From: JBJFGR01 sp051892875 | Lineage (GTDB): Bacteria > Pseudomonadota > Gammaproteobacteria > Enterobacterales > Succinivibrionaceae | Reading direction: 5' to 3' | Assembly (NCBI GenBank): GCA_051892875.1 | Contig: JBJFGR010000010.1 | Span: forward strand, 1-24,848 | Length of the DNA: 24,848 nucleotides | Shown: positions 1 through 7,827 of the stretch, piece after piece | How positions within the stretch are numbered: the first letter of the stretch is position 1 | Layout of the letters: each line of letters starts with the position of its first letter | Position numbers and translations under genes: made by a program | The notes under the pieces: model-generated | Seen by the model: only the letters and a program-made list of their open reading frames with translations | Database searches by the model: none | What the model was told of the DNA's origin: nothing

Positions 1-99
1 AAGAAAAAATAAATGCTCTCACCATTAAATAGGTGTTTCAGTCGAAAGACAGGTAATATATAAAAATCAAAAATTAGTCAAAGTCTTTTTTTAATTTCT

Positions 100-747
100 T
101 TATAATATCTTTAATAATTCCGTTAAATTATGTACAATCATTGTTGGTTTTACTCTTGATAGTTGCTCCTTCGTATGAACACCTGTTAATACACCAACTG
201 TCTTCATATTAGCATTATTACCAATCATAATATCTAAAATTGAATCACCAATCATTAAGCATTCATCACATTCTAAATTTAGCTTTTTAGCACAAGATAT
301 TAGCATTTCAGGATCTGGTTTAGATTTATACTCATCACCAGTTACTGAAACCTCCACAAAACTTTTTAAATTAGAATATTCAGCAACTCTATTATAACCA
401 TGACGAGATTTACCTGTTGCTATTCCTATTTTATAACCTTTTGATCTTAATGATTTTAGAACCGGGATAGCATCATCAAATAGTTTAACAGGAAATTTTG
501 TTTCTAATTCAATATAGATATTTTTATAAGCTTCAGCAACTTCTTGCAATCTATTTATATCTTCATGTGGAAAAAGTGTTTTTATTGCCAAAGGCAAACT
601 TAAACCTATTATATTTCTAGTTGAAGAATCTTGAGGTATTGACAAACCACACCTTTCACATGCTAATTCGATACACTTAGTAATTCTTCCAATTGAATCC
701 ATTAAGGTACCATCAATATCAAATATAATAGCTTTTATTCTAAACAT
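100..747 (-). CDS. HAD-superfamily phosphatase (phosphoglycolate phosphatase-like)
   Basis: A 215-residue haloacid dehalogenase hydrolase, expected to remove phosphate from a small metabolite in the cytoplasm. All four HAD motifs are visible: DIDGT at 10-14 (nucleophile Asp10, acid/base Asp12), Thr111 in the ATGKS segment, Lys143 in KSKPDP, and the Mg-binding GDSILD at 167-172 (Asp168, Asp172). The helical cap lies between motifs I and II, as in subfamily IA (Gph, PGMB and similar). The gene starts 12 nt after the rluC stop with an AAGG ribosome site, so the two form an operon; HAD genes beside rluC are common in beta- and gammaproteobacteria. The family is certain, but the substrate cannot be read from the sequence, and I do not assign gph. 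Confidence 0.9.
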   Translation of the reverse strand: MFRIKAIIFDIDGTLMDSIGRITKCIELACERCGLSIPQDSSTRNIIGLSLPLAIKTLFPHEDINRLQEVAEAYKNIYIELETKFPVKLFDDAIPVLKSLRSKGYKIGIATGKSRHGYNRVAEYSNLKSFVEVSVTGDEYKSKPDPEMLISCAKKLNLECDECLMIGDSILDIMIGNNANMKTVGVLTGVHTKEQLSRVKPTMIVHNLTELLKIL

Positions 748-759
748 TATTTTATAGCC

Positions 760-1737
760 TTAATCTATATTTCTAAAAAACTCTAAAACTTTATTTAACT
801 CCGAAGGTAAATTAGCAACAACTGTTATATCTTTATCTGTTTCAGGATCTCTAAATGTAATTTTCTCTGCATGTAAAAACATTCTTGACAAACAACTTCC
901 CTCTGATAAATATTTTTTATCCAATTCTCTATTTCCATATTTATCATCACACATTATTGGATAACCTTTATAAGCCAAATGAACTCTTATTTGATGAGTT
1001 CTACCTGTTCTAGGCATAGCCTCAACAAGGGTAGCATTTAAAAAATTTTCACGTATATTAAAGTCTGTTATAGATGGTTTTCCATTCATTTCATCAACTT
1101 TAACAAAACGTTCACCTGATGATAAAACATTTTTTAATAAAGGAACGTTCACCAATTTCAAACGTTTAGGAAATTTACCATGAACTAATGCTAAATATTG
1201 TTTGCGTGTATATTTTTCTCTAAATTGTTCATGAAGTCGCCTTAAAGCGCTTCTTTTCTTTGCTATAATCAAACACCCACTTGTGTCTCTATCTAATCTA
1301 TGAGCCAATTCTAAAAATTTTGCTTCTGGCCTTAAAGAACGAAATGCTTCAATAACACCATAATCAACACCACTTCCACCATGAACAGGCATATGAGCTG
1401 GTTTGTTAATAACTATTAATGCACTATTTTCAAATAATACTGAATCGGCTAAGGAGGATACTTTATCTAGTTTTACAGAGGGTGTTATTACAGGCTTGTC
1501 AGAAACTCTTATAGGAGGTACTCTTACCACATCCCCTATTTGCAATTTATACTCAGGCTTAACTCTTTTTTTGTTAACCCTAACTTCACCTTTACGTAAA
1601 ATTCTATAAATCATGCTTTTAGGAACGCCTTTTAATATTTTTATCAGATAATTATCAATCCTACATTGTGCTTCATCTTCTGAAATTTCATTATAAAATA
1701 CAGAGTTTATCTGTTGTTCCTGTTTATCTATAGACAT
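760..1737 (-). CDS. rluC: 23S rRNA pseudouridine synthase C (RluA family)
   Basis: A 325-residue pseudouridine synthase of the RluA family. RluC isomerises three uridines of 23S rRNA (955, 2504 and 2580 in E. coli) near the peptidyl-transferase centre. An S4-like RNA-binding domain occupies about residues 20-80 (DNYLIKIL, then a KGEVRVNKKR turn). The catalytic motif HRLDRDTSG is at 146-154 with Asp149 as nucleophile, and RTGRTHQIRVHL follows near 240-255. Length and S4 domain fit RluC or RluD. RluC is preferred because the gene is divergent from rne, the usual rluC position in beta/gammaproteobacteria. The ATG start lies about 38 nt below an extended -10 element on the minus strand. Confidence 0.92.
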   Translation of the reverse strand: MSIDKQEQQINSVFYNEISEDEAQCRIDNYLIKILKGVPKSMIYRILRKGEVRVNKKRVKPEYKLQIGDVVRVPPIRVSDKPVITPSVKLDKVSSLADSVLFENSALIVINKPAHMPVHGGSGVDYGVIEAFRSLRPEAKFLELAHRLDRDTSGCLIIAKKRSALRRLHEQFREKYTRKQYLALVHGKFPKRLKLVNVPLLKNVLSSGERFVKVDEMNGKPSITDFNIRENFLNATLVEAMPRTGRTHQIRVHLAYKGYPIMCDDKYGNRELDKKYLSEGSCLSRMFLHAEKITFRDPETDKDITVVANLPSELNKVLEFFRNID

Positions 1738-1781
1738 TCGTAGTTACCAATTAAATTCTTTCAAAAATCATATTCTCAAGC

Positions 1782-1790
1782 ATTATACCA
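1782..1790 (-). promoter_or_regulatory. Extended -10 promoter for rluC
   Basis: On the minus strand the sequence reads TGGTATAAT, a perfect extended -10 (TG-N-TATAAT). It would place the transcript start near 1775 and give a leader of about 38 nt before the rluC ATG at 1737. No good -35 hexamer is seen, which is tolerated with an extended -10. Seen in sequence; activity is inferred. Confidence 0.6.
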
Positions 1791-1870
1791 TAGTTTTAAT
1801 AAACTAAGCATTTAGCTAAAAACTATGAAACCTACCTGCTTAACCTATGTAAATAATTTTATTTATTAAA

Positions 1871-1909
1871 ATTTTCTATAAATATTTTCTATAAATATTT
1901 TTTATTTAT
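1871..1909. repeat. Tandem 13-bp A/T-rich repeat
   Basis: The unit ATTTTCTATAAAT occurs twice head to tail (1871-1883 and 1884-1896), followed by a degenerate third copy (ATTTTTTATTTAT, 1897-1909). It sits in the rluC/rne divergent region, about 80-125 nt above the rluC -10 and about 145 nt above the rne -35. It may be a bent or easily melted segment. No function can be assigned. Confidence 0.6.
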
Positions 1910-2052
1910 TATAAATTATTTAGAGATTTAAATTAAATAACAATTAAGAATTTACAAGCAATTTACACTAAATACCATCTTAGCAATACAAAATAATCTT
2001 ATCTAAATGTTTTACAATTAATGATAAATAACCAATTTTTAAAGTTTTCTTA

Positions 2053-2081
2053 TTGCTAGAAAATCAAAAAATTGAGATAAT
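2053..2081 (+). promoter_or_regulatory. Sigma-70 promoter for rne
   Basis: TTGCTA (2053-2058), a 17-nt spacer, then GATAAT (2076-2081). The -10 matches 5 of 6 positions and the spacing is ideal. The predicted start is near 2088, immediately before the first base of the leader's first hairpin (2090). That agreement between promoter and structure supports both. Transcription start is inferred, not measured. Confidence 0.6.
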
Positions 2082-2087
2082 TACACA

Positions 2088-2344
2088 CCGTTTAGAGTAG
2101 AAAAATTTTATTTTTTCTTATGGTCTTTTTCCACTCCTAAACATTTTGTAAATGCTTACGGTATGGGCATTTATTTCATGCTTTATTTTATTTAATATTA
2201 TATTTCGTACAGCATTGGCTTTTAATCGTGCTATAGTCATCTAAATTTAAATAAATGTAAGACTAACACCAGTTTTAACTGTTTAGCAATTGTTAAATTT
2301 ACAACGATGACTCTGTACTTAATAAACATCAAAGAGCTATTTTA
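2088..2344 (+). promoter_or_regulatory. Structured 5' leader of rne (candidate autoregulatory element)
   Basis: The leader of about 257 nt contains several paired arms. Hairpin I: 2090-2098 pairs with 2133-2142 (GTTTAGAGT / ACTCCTAAAC, one bulged C), enclosing a second stem 2099-2105 / 2112-2118. Hairpin II: TAAATGC (2149-2155) pairs with GCATTTA (2167-2173), 11-nt loop. Helix III is nested: GTACAG (2207-2212) with CTGTAC (2313-2318), then AGTCATC (2235-2241) with GATGACT (2306-2312), then AAATTTAA (2243-2250) with TTAAATTT (2293-2300). Segments between helices are A/U-rich. In E. coli a long structured rne 5' UTR lets RNase E cleave its own mRNA. The same logic here is inference, because the sequence is not one I recognise as that element. 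Confidence 0.5.
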
Positions 2345-5170
2345 ATGAAAAGAATGTTAATCAACGCAACCCAAGCTGAAGAAGTACGTGTTGCATTAGT
2401 TGATGGTCAACGCATATATGATTTAGACATAGAATCTGCAGGTCATCAACCCCAAAAATCAAATATCTATAAAGGTATTATCACTCGAATAGAACCAAGC
2501 TTAGAAGCTGCTTTCGTAGATTATGGCGTTTCAAGACACGGTTTTCTTCCTTTAAAAGAAATTGCAAAAGAGTATTTTAAACCAGGATTCAAACCGACAA
2601 GAACCAACCTAAAAGATGGTATTGAAGAAGGTCAAGAAGTAATAGTACAAATTGAAAAAGAAGAAAGAGGTCTTAAAGGAGCAGCCCTTACAACCTATAT
2701 TTCTTTAGCTGATTCATACATTGTACTAATGCCAAACAACCCTAGAGCTGGTGGTATTTCTCACTTAATAGAAGGCGAAGAACGTCAGGAATTAAAAAAG
2801 ACATTAAATAGCCTAAATTACCCACAAGATATGGGTATCATTGTTAGGACTGCAGGTGTTGATAGAACCCCTGAAGAACTTAACTGGGATATAGATCTTC
2901 TCATTAAACAATGGGAAATGATTAAAGATGCTGCTAACAGCAGACCAGCTCCTTTTTTAATTACCCAAGAATCAAATATTATCTTTAGAGCGATTCGTGA
3001 TTACTTACGCCCTGACATTGGTGAAATCTTAATAGATAATGAAACTATTTACGAAGAAGTTAAAAACCAAATAGCAGTACTCCGTCCAGAATTTTTACCA
3101 AAAGTAAAATTATTTAATGGCGAAGAACCTTTATTTAGTCACTTCCAAATAGAATCTCAAATTGAATCAGCTTACCATCGAGAAGTTAAATTACCATCTG
3201 GCGGCTCTATTGTTATTGATCCAACAGAAGCTTTAACAACCATCGATGTAAACTCTGCTAAAGCAACAAAAGGTGGAGATATTGAAGAGACTGCTTTACA
3301 AACAAACATTGAAGCAACTGAAGAAATAGCTCGCCAATTACGTTTAAGAGATGTTGGCGGTTTGATTGTTATCGATTTTATCGATATGACCCCAATCAAA
3401 AATCAAAAAGAAATAGAAAATCGTATGAAAGAAGCTGTACGTCAAGATAGAGCTCGCATACAGTTTGCTAAAATTTCAAGATTTGGTCTTCTTGAAATGT
3501 CTCGTCAGAGAATTAGACCTTCTTTAGGAGAATCTACATCTCACGTCTGTCCTCGTTGTTGCGGTGTTGGTTCTATTAGAGATAATGCTTCTTTATCATT
3601 ATCAATATTACGTATAATCGAAGAAGAAGCTTTAAAAGAAAACACCACCAATGTATGTGCTAGAGTTCCGATTGATATTTCCGCTTACTTAATGAATGAA
3701 AAACGTAGCGTTTTAAATGGAATTGAAAGCAGACATAATGTAAATGTATTCATTATACCTGATGAACACTTAGAAAGTCCTAATTACGAAATTTCTAGAA
3801 CACGTGACGGGGAAAATTCAAATGTTACATCTTTCAGTTTAATGAGAAAAAACATTCAAATATATACTGCGCCAATACAAAGTAATTTCCCAGCAGCAAG
3901 TGTTGACAAATCAATATCTGCGCCAACCCGTAAAATAACGGAACAACAACCAATGGTAGATATAAGAAGTATAAGAACAACACCTCCTACTGCAAAACCT
4001 GAAAACAATATACGTTCTGTAAGCATTTTTAAGCGCATGGTTAACAGTATTGTTGGATTATTCACTAAGGATGAATCTGAAAATGAATCTTTAAAGAGTA
4101 ATAATTCTAAGAGTAATTCTCAGAAAAATAATCATAATACTCAACGTACTACTAAACAAAACAAACGTACTAATAGTAGATACGAAACAAAAGAAAATAC
4201 AAAGAAAACAAATCCTAAAGGAAAAGATAGCTTTGTTGCAAAAGAAACATCTGCTAATAAGAAAAATTCAACAAAAAAAACTAAGATTAATAAAAACCTA
4301 GAACAAAGACCTGTTATAGAAGAAACCATAGAAATAAAAGACACAAAGAAGAAAAAGATAAAACAACAATCTGTAGATAACACTATTCAAAGTGAAAATA
4401 CAGTTGCTGCTGTTTCTGCTCCAAAAGTGCCTGAAGTTAATGTTCTAGATTCTATGATCAACGAATCAATCTCTGAAATGGATACTATTACTAACACTAA
4501 GGCTAATATTAACGATAAAGTTAGTACTAATACCCATTCAGAAAAGAAAGAACATAAACAAAACAAAAAAGAAAGAAAACCAAAAGAAAGAAAGGCTGTT
4601 GATAAACAACTTGCTACAGTTGTTGAAAAACCAAAAAACATTGTTGTTTATAACGCTCCTGAAAAAATCGGTTGTATTTCTAATATAAGCTTTGTAACAG
4701 TTCCTATGACAGAACCTACTAGTTGTGAATTAGAAAGTGTAACTTCTTCTGTTGGAAATCTTACTGATACCGCAGTAAGTGTTTCTGGGAAAGCTGCAGG
4801 TTTTGCTACAATAAATAATGTTTATGCCGTAGCTATAACTGAACCAAACTCAGTTGATTTACCTATAAGTGAACCTTCTATTGGTAGAGAAGAAAATTCT
4901 GATTTTATGGAAACTCCAGCATTTGCAGGTGTTTCTGTGATTAAAAATCTAACTTTTGTACCAATGACAGAAGCAGGAAAAACCGAACCAAACAAAGAAT
5001 CTGCAACAAACGAAGTTTCTCAAAACATTGCGGAAAATGCAAAACATACCGAGGAGCAATCCCTAGTATTAAACAATAATACTATAGAAGAAAGTGTTGT
5101 AGAAGAAAATAATATTACTTCAAATGAAATTGAAGAATTTGAACTAAAAACTTCAATTTCTGAAAAGTAA
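2345..5170 (+). CDS. rne: Ribonuclease E
   Basis: A 941-residue RNase E, the main endoribonuclease for mRNA decay and rRNA/tRNA processing and scaffold of the degradosome. The catalytic half (about 1-500) is intact: S1 domain about 38-120, 5'-sensor/RNase H-like regions after it, Mg-binding Asp301 (TTIDVNSAK) and Asp344 (IVIDFIDM), and the Zn-link CPRCCG at 402-407 (Cys402, Cys405). The segment 557-575 (SVSIFKRMVNSIVGLFTK) reads as an amphipathic helix and could be the membrane-targeting helix. The tail from about 576 is low-complexity: Lys/Asn/Thr-rich stretches, a basic patch around 737-750, and recurring T/S-E-P motifs at 786-791, 829-834, 839-844 and 871-876. Full length rather than the short RNase G form. 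The ATG has only a weak ribosome site (AAAGAG, 2331-2336). An intrinsic terminator follows. Confidence 0.96.
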   Translation: MKRMLINATQAEEVRVALVDGQRIYDLDIESAGHQPQKSNIYKGIITRIEPSLEAAFVDYGVSRHGFLPLKEIAKEYFKPGFKPTRTNLKDGIEEGQEVIVQIEKEERGLKGAALTTYISLADSYIVLMPNNPRAGGISHLIEGEERQELKKTLNSLNYPQDMGIIVRTAGVDRTPEELNWDIDLLIKQWEMIKDAANSRPAPFLITQESNIIFRAIRDYLRPDIGEILIDNETIYEEVKNQIAVLRPEFLPKVKLFNGEEPLFSHFQIESQIESAYHREVKLPSGGSIVIDPTEALTTIDVNSAKATKGGDIEETALQTNIEATEEIARQLRLRDVGGLIVIDFIDMTPIKNQKEIENRMKEAVRQDRARIQFAKISRFGLLEMSRQRIRPSLGESTSHVCPRCCGVGSIRDNASLSLSILRIIEEEALKENTTNVCARVPIDISAYLMNEKRSVLNGIESRHNVNVFIIPDEHLESPNYEISRTRDGENSNVTSFSLMRKNIQIYTAPIQSNFPAASVDKSISAPTRKITEQQPMVDIRSIRTTPPTAKPENNIRSVSIFKRMVNSIVGLFTKDESENESLKSNNSKSNSQKNNHNTQRTTKQNKRTNSRYETKENTKKTNPKGKDSFVAKETSANKKNSTKKTKINKNLEQRPVIEETIEIKDTKKKKIKQQSVDNTIQSENTVAAVSAPKVPEVNVLDSMINESISEMDTITNTKANINDKVSTNTHSEKKEHKQNKKERKPKERKAVDKQLATVVEKPKNIVVYNAPEKIGCISNISFVTVPMTEPTSCELESVTSSVGNLTDTAVSVSGKAAGFATINNVYAVAITEPNSVDLPISEPSIGREENSDFMETPAFAGVSVIKNLTFVPMTEAGKTEPNKESATNEVSQNIAENAKHTEEQSLVLNNNTIEESVVEENNITSNEIEEFELKTSISEK

Positions 5171-5181
5171 TAAATTTTATG

Positions 5182-5210
5182 ATAATGAGGGGTCCTCCCT
5201 CATTATTTTC
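5182..5210 (+). terminator. Intrinsic terminator of rne
   Basis: A perfect 10-bp stem, ATAATGAGGG (5182-5191) with CCCTCATTAT (5197-5206), 5-nt loop GTCCT, ending in TTTT (5206-5209). It starts 11 nt after the rne stop codon. The opposite strand has no comparable U-tract, so it should act for the plus strand. The gene at 5235 begins only 25 nt later. Confidence 0.85.
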
Positions 5211-5234
5211 ATCAATTAATCATAGGAACTTATC

Positions 5235-6068
5235 ATGACTTTACCTATCACATTAAAAAAATTTCAAAATTACCAAGAAGCTTATTATCAAAAACTCAGT
5301 AGTAACCCAATGTTTAATCAAATAAAATCACCTATAGAAGACTTTATTAAACAAATAGTTGCCGAAGGTAGTTTTTATACCAGAGTTTCCATCAAAAATC
5401 TTAAATCTATAATTCATGATGGTTATATAAAAAATGTTATGGAAACAAATACGAGTGCTAGTATGGGTGGACAAAAGGTTCGTGTAGAATCAACTGAATT
5501 GCTTTTCGGTTGCGATAGAAATGATTTAAAGCCTATTGATTATCCTAAATTTGGTTATTTATCAACAAACGATTCCTCAAAAAATGCTATTGTAACTTAT
5601 GATATGACTTATCAATACGGTCAAGCTATTATAAAATTAAAAAAAGAAAATCTTTTTAATAGAACGACTCTTACAATAGGCAGCTCACTCGATGCTGGAA
5701 GTAGCCATTACTTAATTCCTACTTTAGTAAATAATGTTAAAGCAACTTGTATTTTTGGGTTACAACATGGCCATTTAAAATCACCTTTTGCATGCCCTCC
5801 TCAAATGCTTTATTTCATGTTTTTCCAATCTTTAAAAAGTAACCAATTAAATACAACAAATTACTACTCTATAGATGAAATTCTTGGTGATAAATGCCCT
5901 TTGTTTAAATACATAGAACTTCAGTTCCATGGTTCAGTAACTTTAGATGACTTTGAAGAAATTGGAATTTTTGATGATGGTGAATATGATCAAAAAATGG
6001 TTGAAGAAATTTCTGAAAAACTAAAATCAACAACCATTCCTTTAAACTTCTATGGTTTAAATATCTAA
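5235..6068 (+). CDS. Uncharacterised protein, DUF3626/ADP-ribosyltransferase-like motifs
   Basis: A 277-residue soluble protein of unknown function, with no signal peptide or membrane segment. Recognisable patches: FYTRVSIKNLKSIIHDG (47-63), resembling the first strand and helix of ADP-ribosyltransferase folds with Arg50 as possible NAD-binding residue; FGYLS (106-110); YGQAIIKLK (128-136) followed by RTTLTIGSSLDAG (143-155); and YIELQFHG (226-233). The last three resemble my memory of DUF3626 proteins (FG-x-LRL, R-x-TFT-GDS, YIEAQVHG). This is from memory, not from a search, so family membership is tentative and enzymatic activity is inference. It has a good ribosome site (AGGAA, 5224-5228) but sits only 25 nt past the rne terminator with no strong promoter visible. 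Its TAA overlaps the ureG stop on the other strand. Confidence 0.7.
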   Translation: MTLPITLKKFQNYQEAYYQKLSSNPMFNQIKSPIEDFIKQIVAEGSFYTRVSIKNLKSIIHDGYIKNVMETNTSASMGGQKVRVESTELLFGCDRNDLKPIDYPKFGYLSTNDSSKNAIVTYDMTYQYGQAIIKLKKENLFNRTTLTIGSSLDAGSSHYLIPTLVNNVKATCIFGLQHGHLKSPFACPPQMLYFMFFQSLKSNQLNTTNYYSIDEILGDKCPLFKYIELQFHGSVTLDDFEEIGIFDDGEYDQKMVEEISEKLKSTTIPLNFYGLNI

Positions 6069-6679
6069 ACAGCCGCATTCTGGAGATAAAATTCAATAAA
6101 CTCTATAACTTTATCTAACCCTTCTAAAGTCTTTAAATTTGTAAACGACCACGGTTTTTGTGGTCGCATTATATTGGTATCATTTTCCATAACATCTAAA
6201 CTAGCACCGACATAAGGAGCTAAATCTATCTTATTTATTACAAAGAAAGTTGATTTTGTAATACCTGGACCACCTTTTCTTGGTATCTTTTCACCTTCAG
6301 CAACATCAATAACATATATTGTTATATCTGCAAGTTCAGGACTAAAGGTTGCACTTAAATTATCTCCACCACTTTCAATAAAAATTAAATCAAGATCTGT
6401 AAATCTAGTTTCTAATTCCTCAATTGCAGCTAAGTTCATAGATGCATCTTCTCTAATTGCTGTATGAGGACACCCACCAGTCTCTACTCCTATAATTCTA
6501 TCAGATTCCAAAGCTCCTACTTCTGTTAAAATCCTTTGATCTTCTTTAGTATATATATCATTAGTGACTACTGCTATTTCCCATTTATCTCGCATTTTTT
6601 TACATAGGTGCTCAATTAATGCTGTTTTTCCAGAACCCACTGGACCACCAACACCTACACGCAATGGATTTCTACTCAT
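6065..6679 (-). CDS. ureG: Urease accessory GTPase UreG
   Basis: A 204-residue SIMIBI-class GTPase whose GTP hydrolysis drives nickel delivery from UreE through the UreD-UreF complex into apo-urease. The P-loop GGPVGSGKT is at 11-19, the nickel-binding CPH motif at 70-72 (Cys70, His72), ESGGDNL at 102-108, and the guanine-specificity NKID at 149-152. Length is typical of the family and all key residues are present. There is no His-rich N-terminal extension. It is the last gene of the operon, 22 nt after ureF, with a GAGGT ribosome site. No terminator follows: its TAG overlaps the TAA of the convergent gene. Confidence 0.97.
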   Translation of the reverse strand: MSRNPLRVGVGGPVGSGKTALIEHLCKKMRDKWEIAVVTNDIYTKEDQRILTEVGALESDRIIGVETGGCPHTAIREDASMNLAAIEELETRFTDLDLIFIESGGDNLSATFSPELADITIYVIDVAEGEKIPRKGGPGITKSTFFVINKIDLAPYVGASLDVMENDTNIMRPQKPWSFTNLKTLEGLDKVIEFIEFYLQNAAV

Positions 6680-6701
6680 TTTAAACCTCTAATAAAATTA
6701 A

Positions 6702-7373
6702 CTAATTTCTATATATTCTAGTGTACATCACTTCGTGGAGTGAACTATGAATTGCCATATTTGGTAATGAACTTCCTATGTCGTCATCTTCTATATCTAG
6801 TGCTATATCTATTACTTCTTGAGATAAAGATGAAAGATATGTAATTATTTGCCAAGCTTTATTTTGCCCTAAAGGTATTGTCTTTGTTCCTGCCATTACT
6901 ATTCCTTCTATATATGAAAATATATAACCTTGTAATAAATCCAACTTTTGAATACCTAAACTTTGAGCGGCAAATGCTAGTGAACCTAAATATGTATTAT
7001 TTAAAAAAACTATAAGATTATTATCTATGTTCTTTATATCAACTCCAATACAGCTCATAACACTTACTAAAGCTTTTCCTTTTTGACACTCTTCCAATCT
7101 AAACTCTTTTGTTGTTCTTGTAGCAATAGCAAAATTACACCATTTTTTAAAATTTGGAATATCTCCATTTTCTATTGAATCATAAAGTCTTATCAAGATT
7201 GGTAAATCATTATAAGAAAGACCTTTCAATAAAATATCTTTAATCCATTCCAAACAATCATTAGCATCACTAATTATGTGATTTTCAACTACTGCTTCTA
7301 TTCCTTGAGAATAAGTAAAACCTCCTATAGGTAATAGTGGTGAAAACAATCTTAAAATAGCATTTGATAACAT
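6702..7373 (-). CDS. ureF: Urease accessory protein UreF
   Basis: A 223-residue all-helical accessory protein. UreF bridges UreD on the apo-urease and UreG, and gates GTP-dependent nickel insertion. The N-terminal signature SPLLPIGGFTYSQGIE (about 11-26) is the canonical UreF segment, and ITYLSSLSQEVIDIALDI near the C-terminus fits the family's final helices. The rest is divergent, as is normal for UreF. Starts 9 nt after the ureE stop, with AGGG as ribosome site overlapping the end of ureE, which suggests coupled translation. Confidence 0.93.
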   Translation of the reverse strand: MLSNAILRLFSPLLPIGGFTYSQGIEAVVENHIISDANDCLEWIKDILLKGLSYNDLPILIRLYDSIENGDIPNFKKWCNFAIATRTTKEFRLEECQKGKALVSVMSCIGVDIKNIDNNLIVFLNNTYLGSLAFAAQSLGIQKLDLLQGYIFSYIEGIVMAGTKTIPLGQNKAWQIITYLSSLSQEVIDIALDIEDDDIGSSLPNMAIHSSLHEVMYTRIYRN

Positions 7374-7382
7374 ATTTTTACC

Positions 7383-7817
7383 CTAATGTTTATGGCTATA
7401 AGCCCCACTTATTGGTTCAAATCGCTCTTGTGAGTGAATAACTTGTCCACCTAATTGTTCTACCATTTGATCTAATACATGATCTTCTTGATAACGTAAA
7501 TAATCACTAGTTATCTCTAATGGCACGTGACGATTACCTAAATGGTAAGCAATTTTTACTAAATCAAAACTGTTCCCAACTGTTATAGTTGATACAGCTT
7601 CTTTAGCAGCCTGAACTAACAAAACTTCTCCTTCTCTATTCTCTATATATGTTCCACCTCTAATTATCGATCCACGATCCATCACTATAACGCACTGCTT
7701 ACCACTTTTTGAAAATACTATTAACCTACTACTACGACGTTCATCAATATCTAATTCCACCTCATCTGTTATTAATTTAACATCTTTTCTATCAACAACT
7801 TTATTAAATGCCGACAT
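7383..7817 (-). CDS. ureE: Urease nickel metallochaperone UreE
   Basis: A 144-residue UreE that binds nickel and hands it to UreG. The N-terminal peptide-binding-like domain spans about 1-75. The C-terminal metal domain carries YHLGNRHVPLEI at 91-102, including His97, the conserved bridging metal ligand of UreE dimers, and His92. The C-terminus ends SHKH, with only two His, so it lacks the long His-rich tail of Klebsiella-type UreE; a nickel-storage role is therefore unlikely. A strong AGGAGG ribosome site stands before the ATG, 10 nt after ureC. Confidence 0.95.
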   Translation of the reverse strand: MSAFNKVVDRKDVKLITDEVELDIDERRSSRLIVFSKSGKQCVIVMDRGSIIRGGTYIENREGEVLLVQAAKEAVSTITVGNSFDLVKIAYHLGNRHVPLEITSDYLRYQEDHVLDQMVEQLGGQVIHSQERFEPISGAYSHKH

Positions 7818-7827
7818 AGATACCTCC

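Noticed and set aside
1..99. Short GTC-GAAA-GAC hairpin and T-run below the HAD gene
   Set aside because: The stem is only 3 bp and the T-run is not positioned as a terminator for the minus strand.
1403..1609. Plus-strand open frame inside rluC
   Set aside because: Antisense shadow of a clear pseudouridine synthase; no supporting signals.
3172..4641. Several antisense open frames of 69-84 codons inside rne
   Set aside because: They mirror the low-complexity coding of RNase E, have no ribosome sites or recognisable domains, and rne itself is certain.
5163..5186. Promoter TTCTGA-N17-GATAAT for the unknown gene
   Set aside because: The -35 matches only 3 of 6 positions and the -10 lies in the terminator stem; mentioned only as a weak possibility, not listed.
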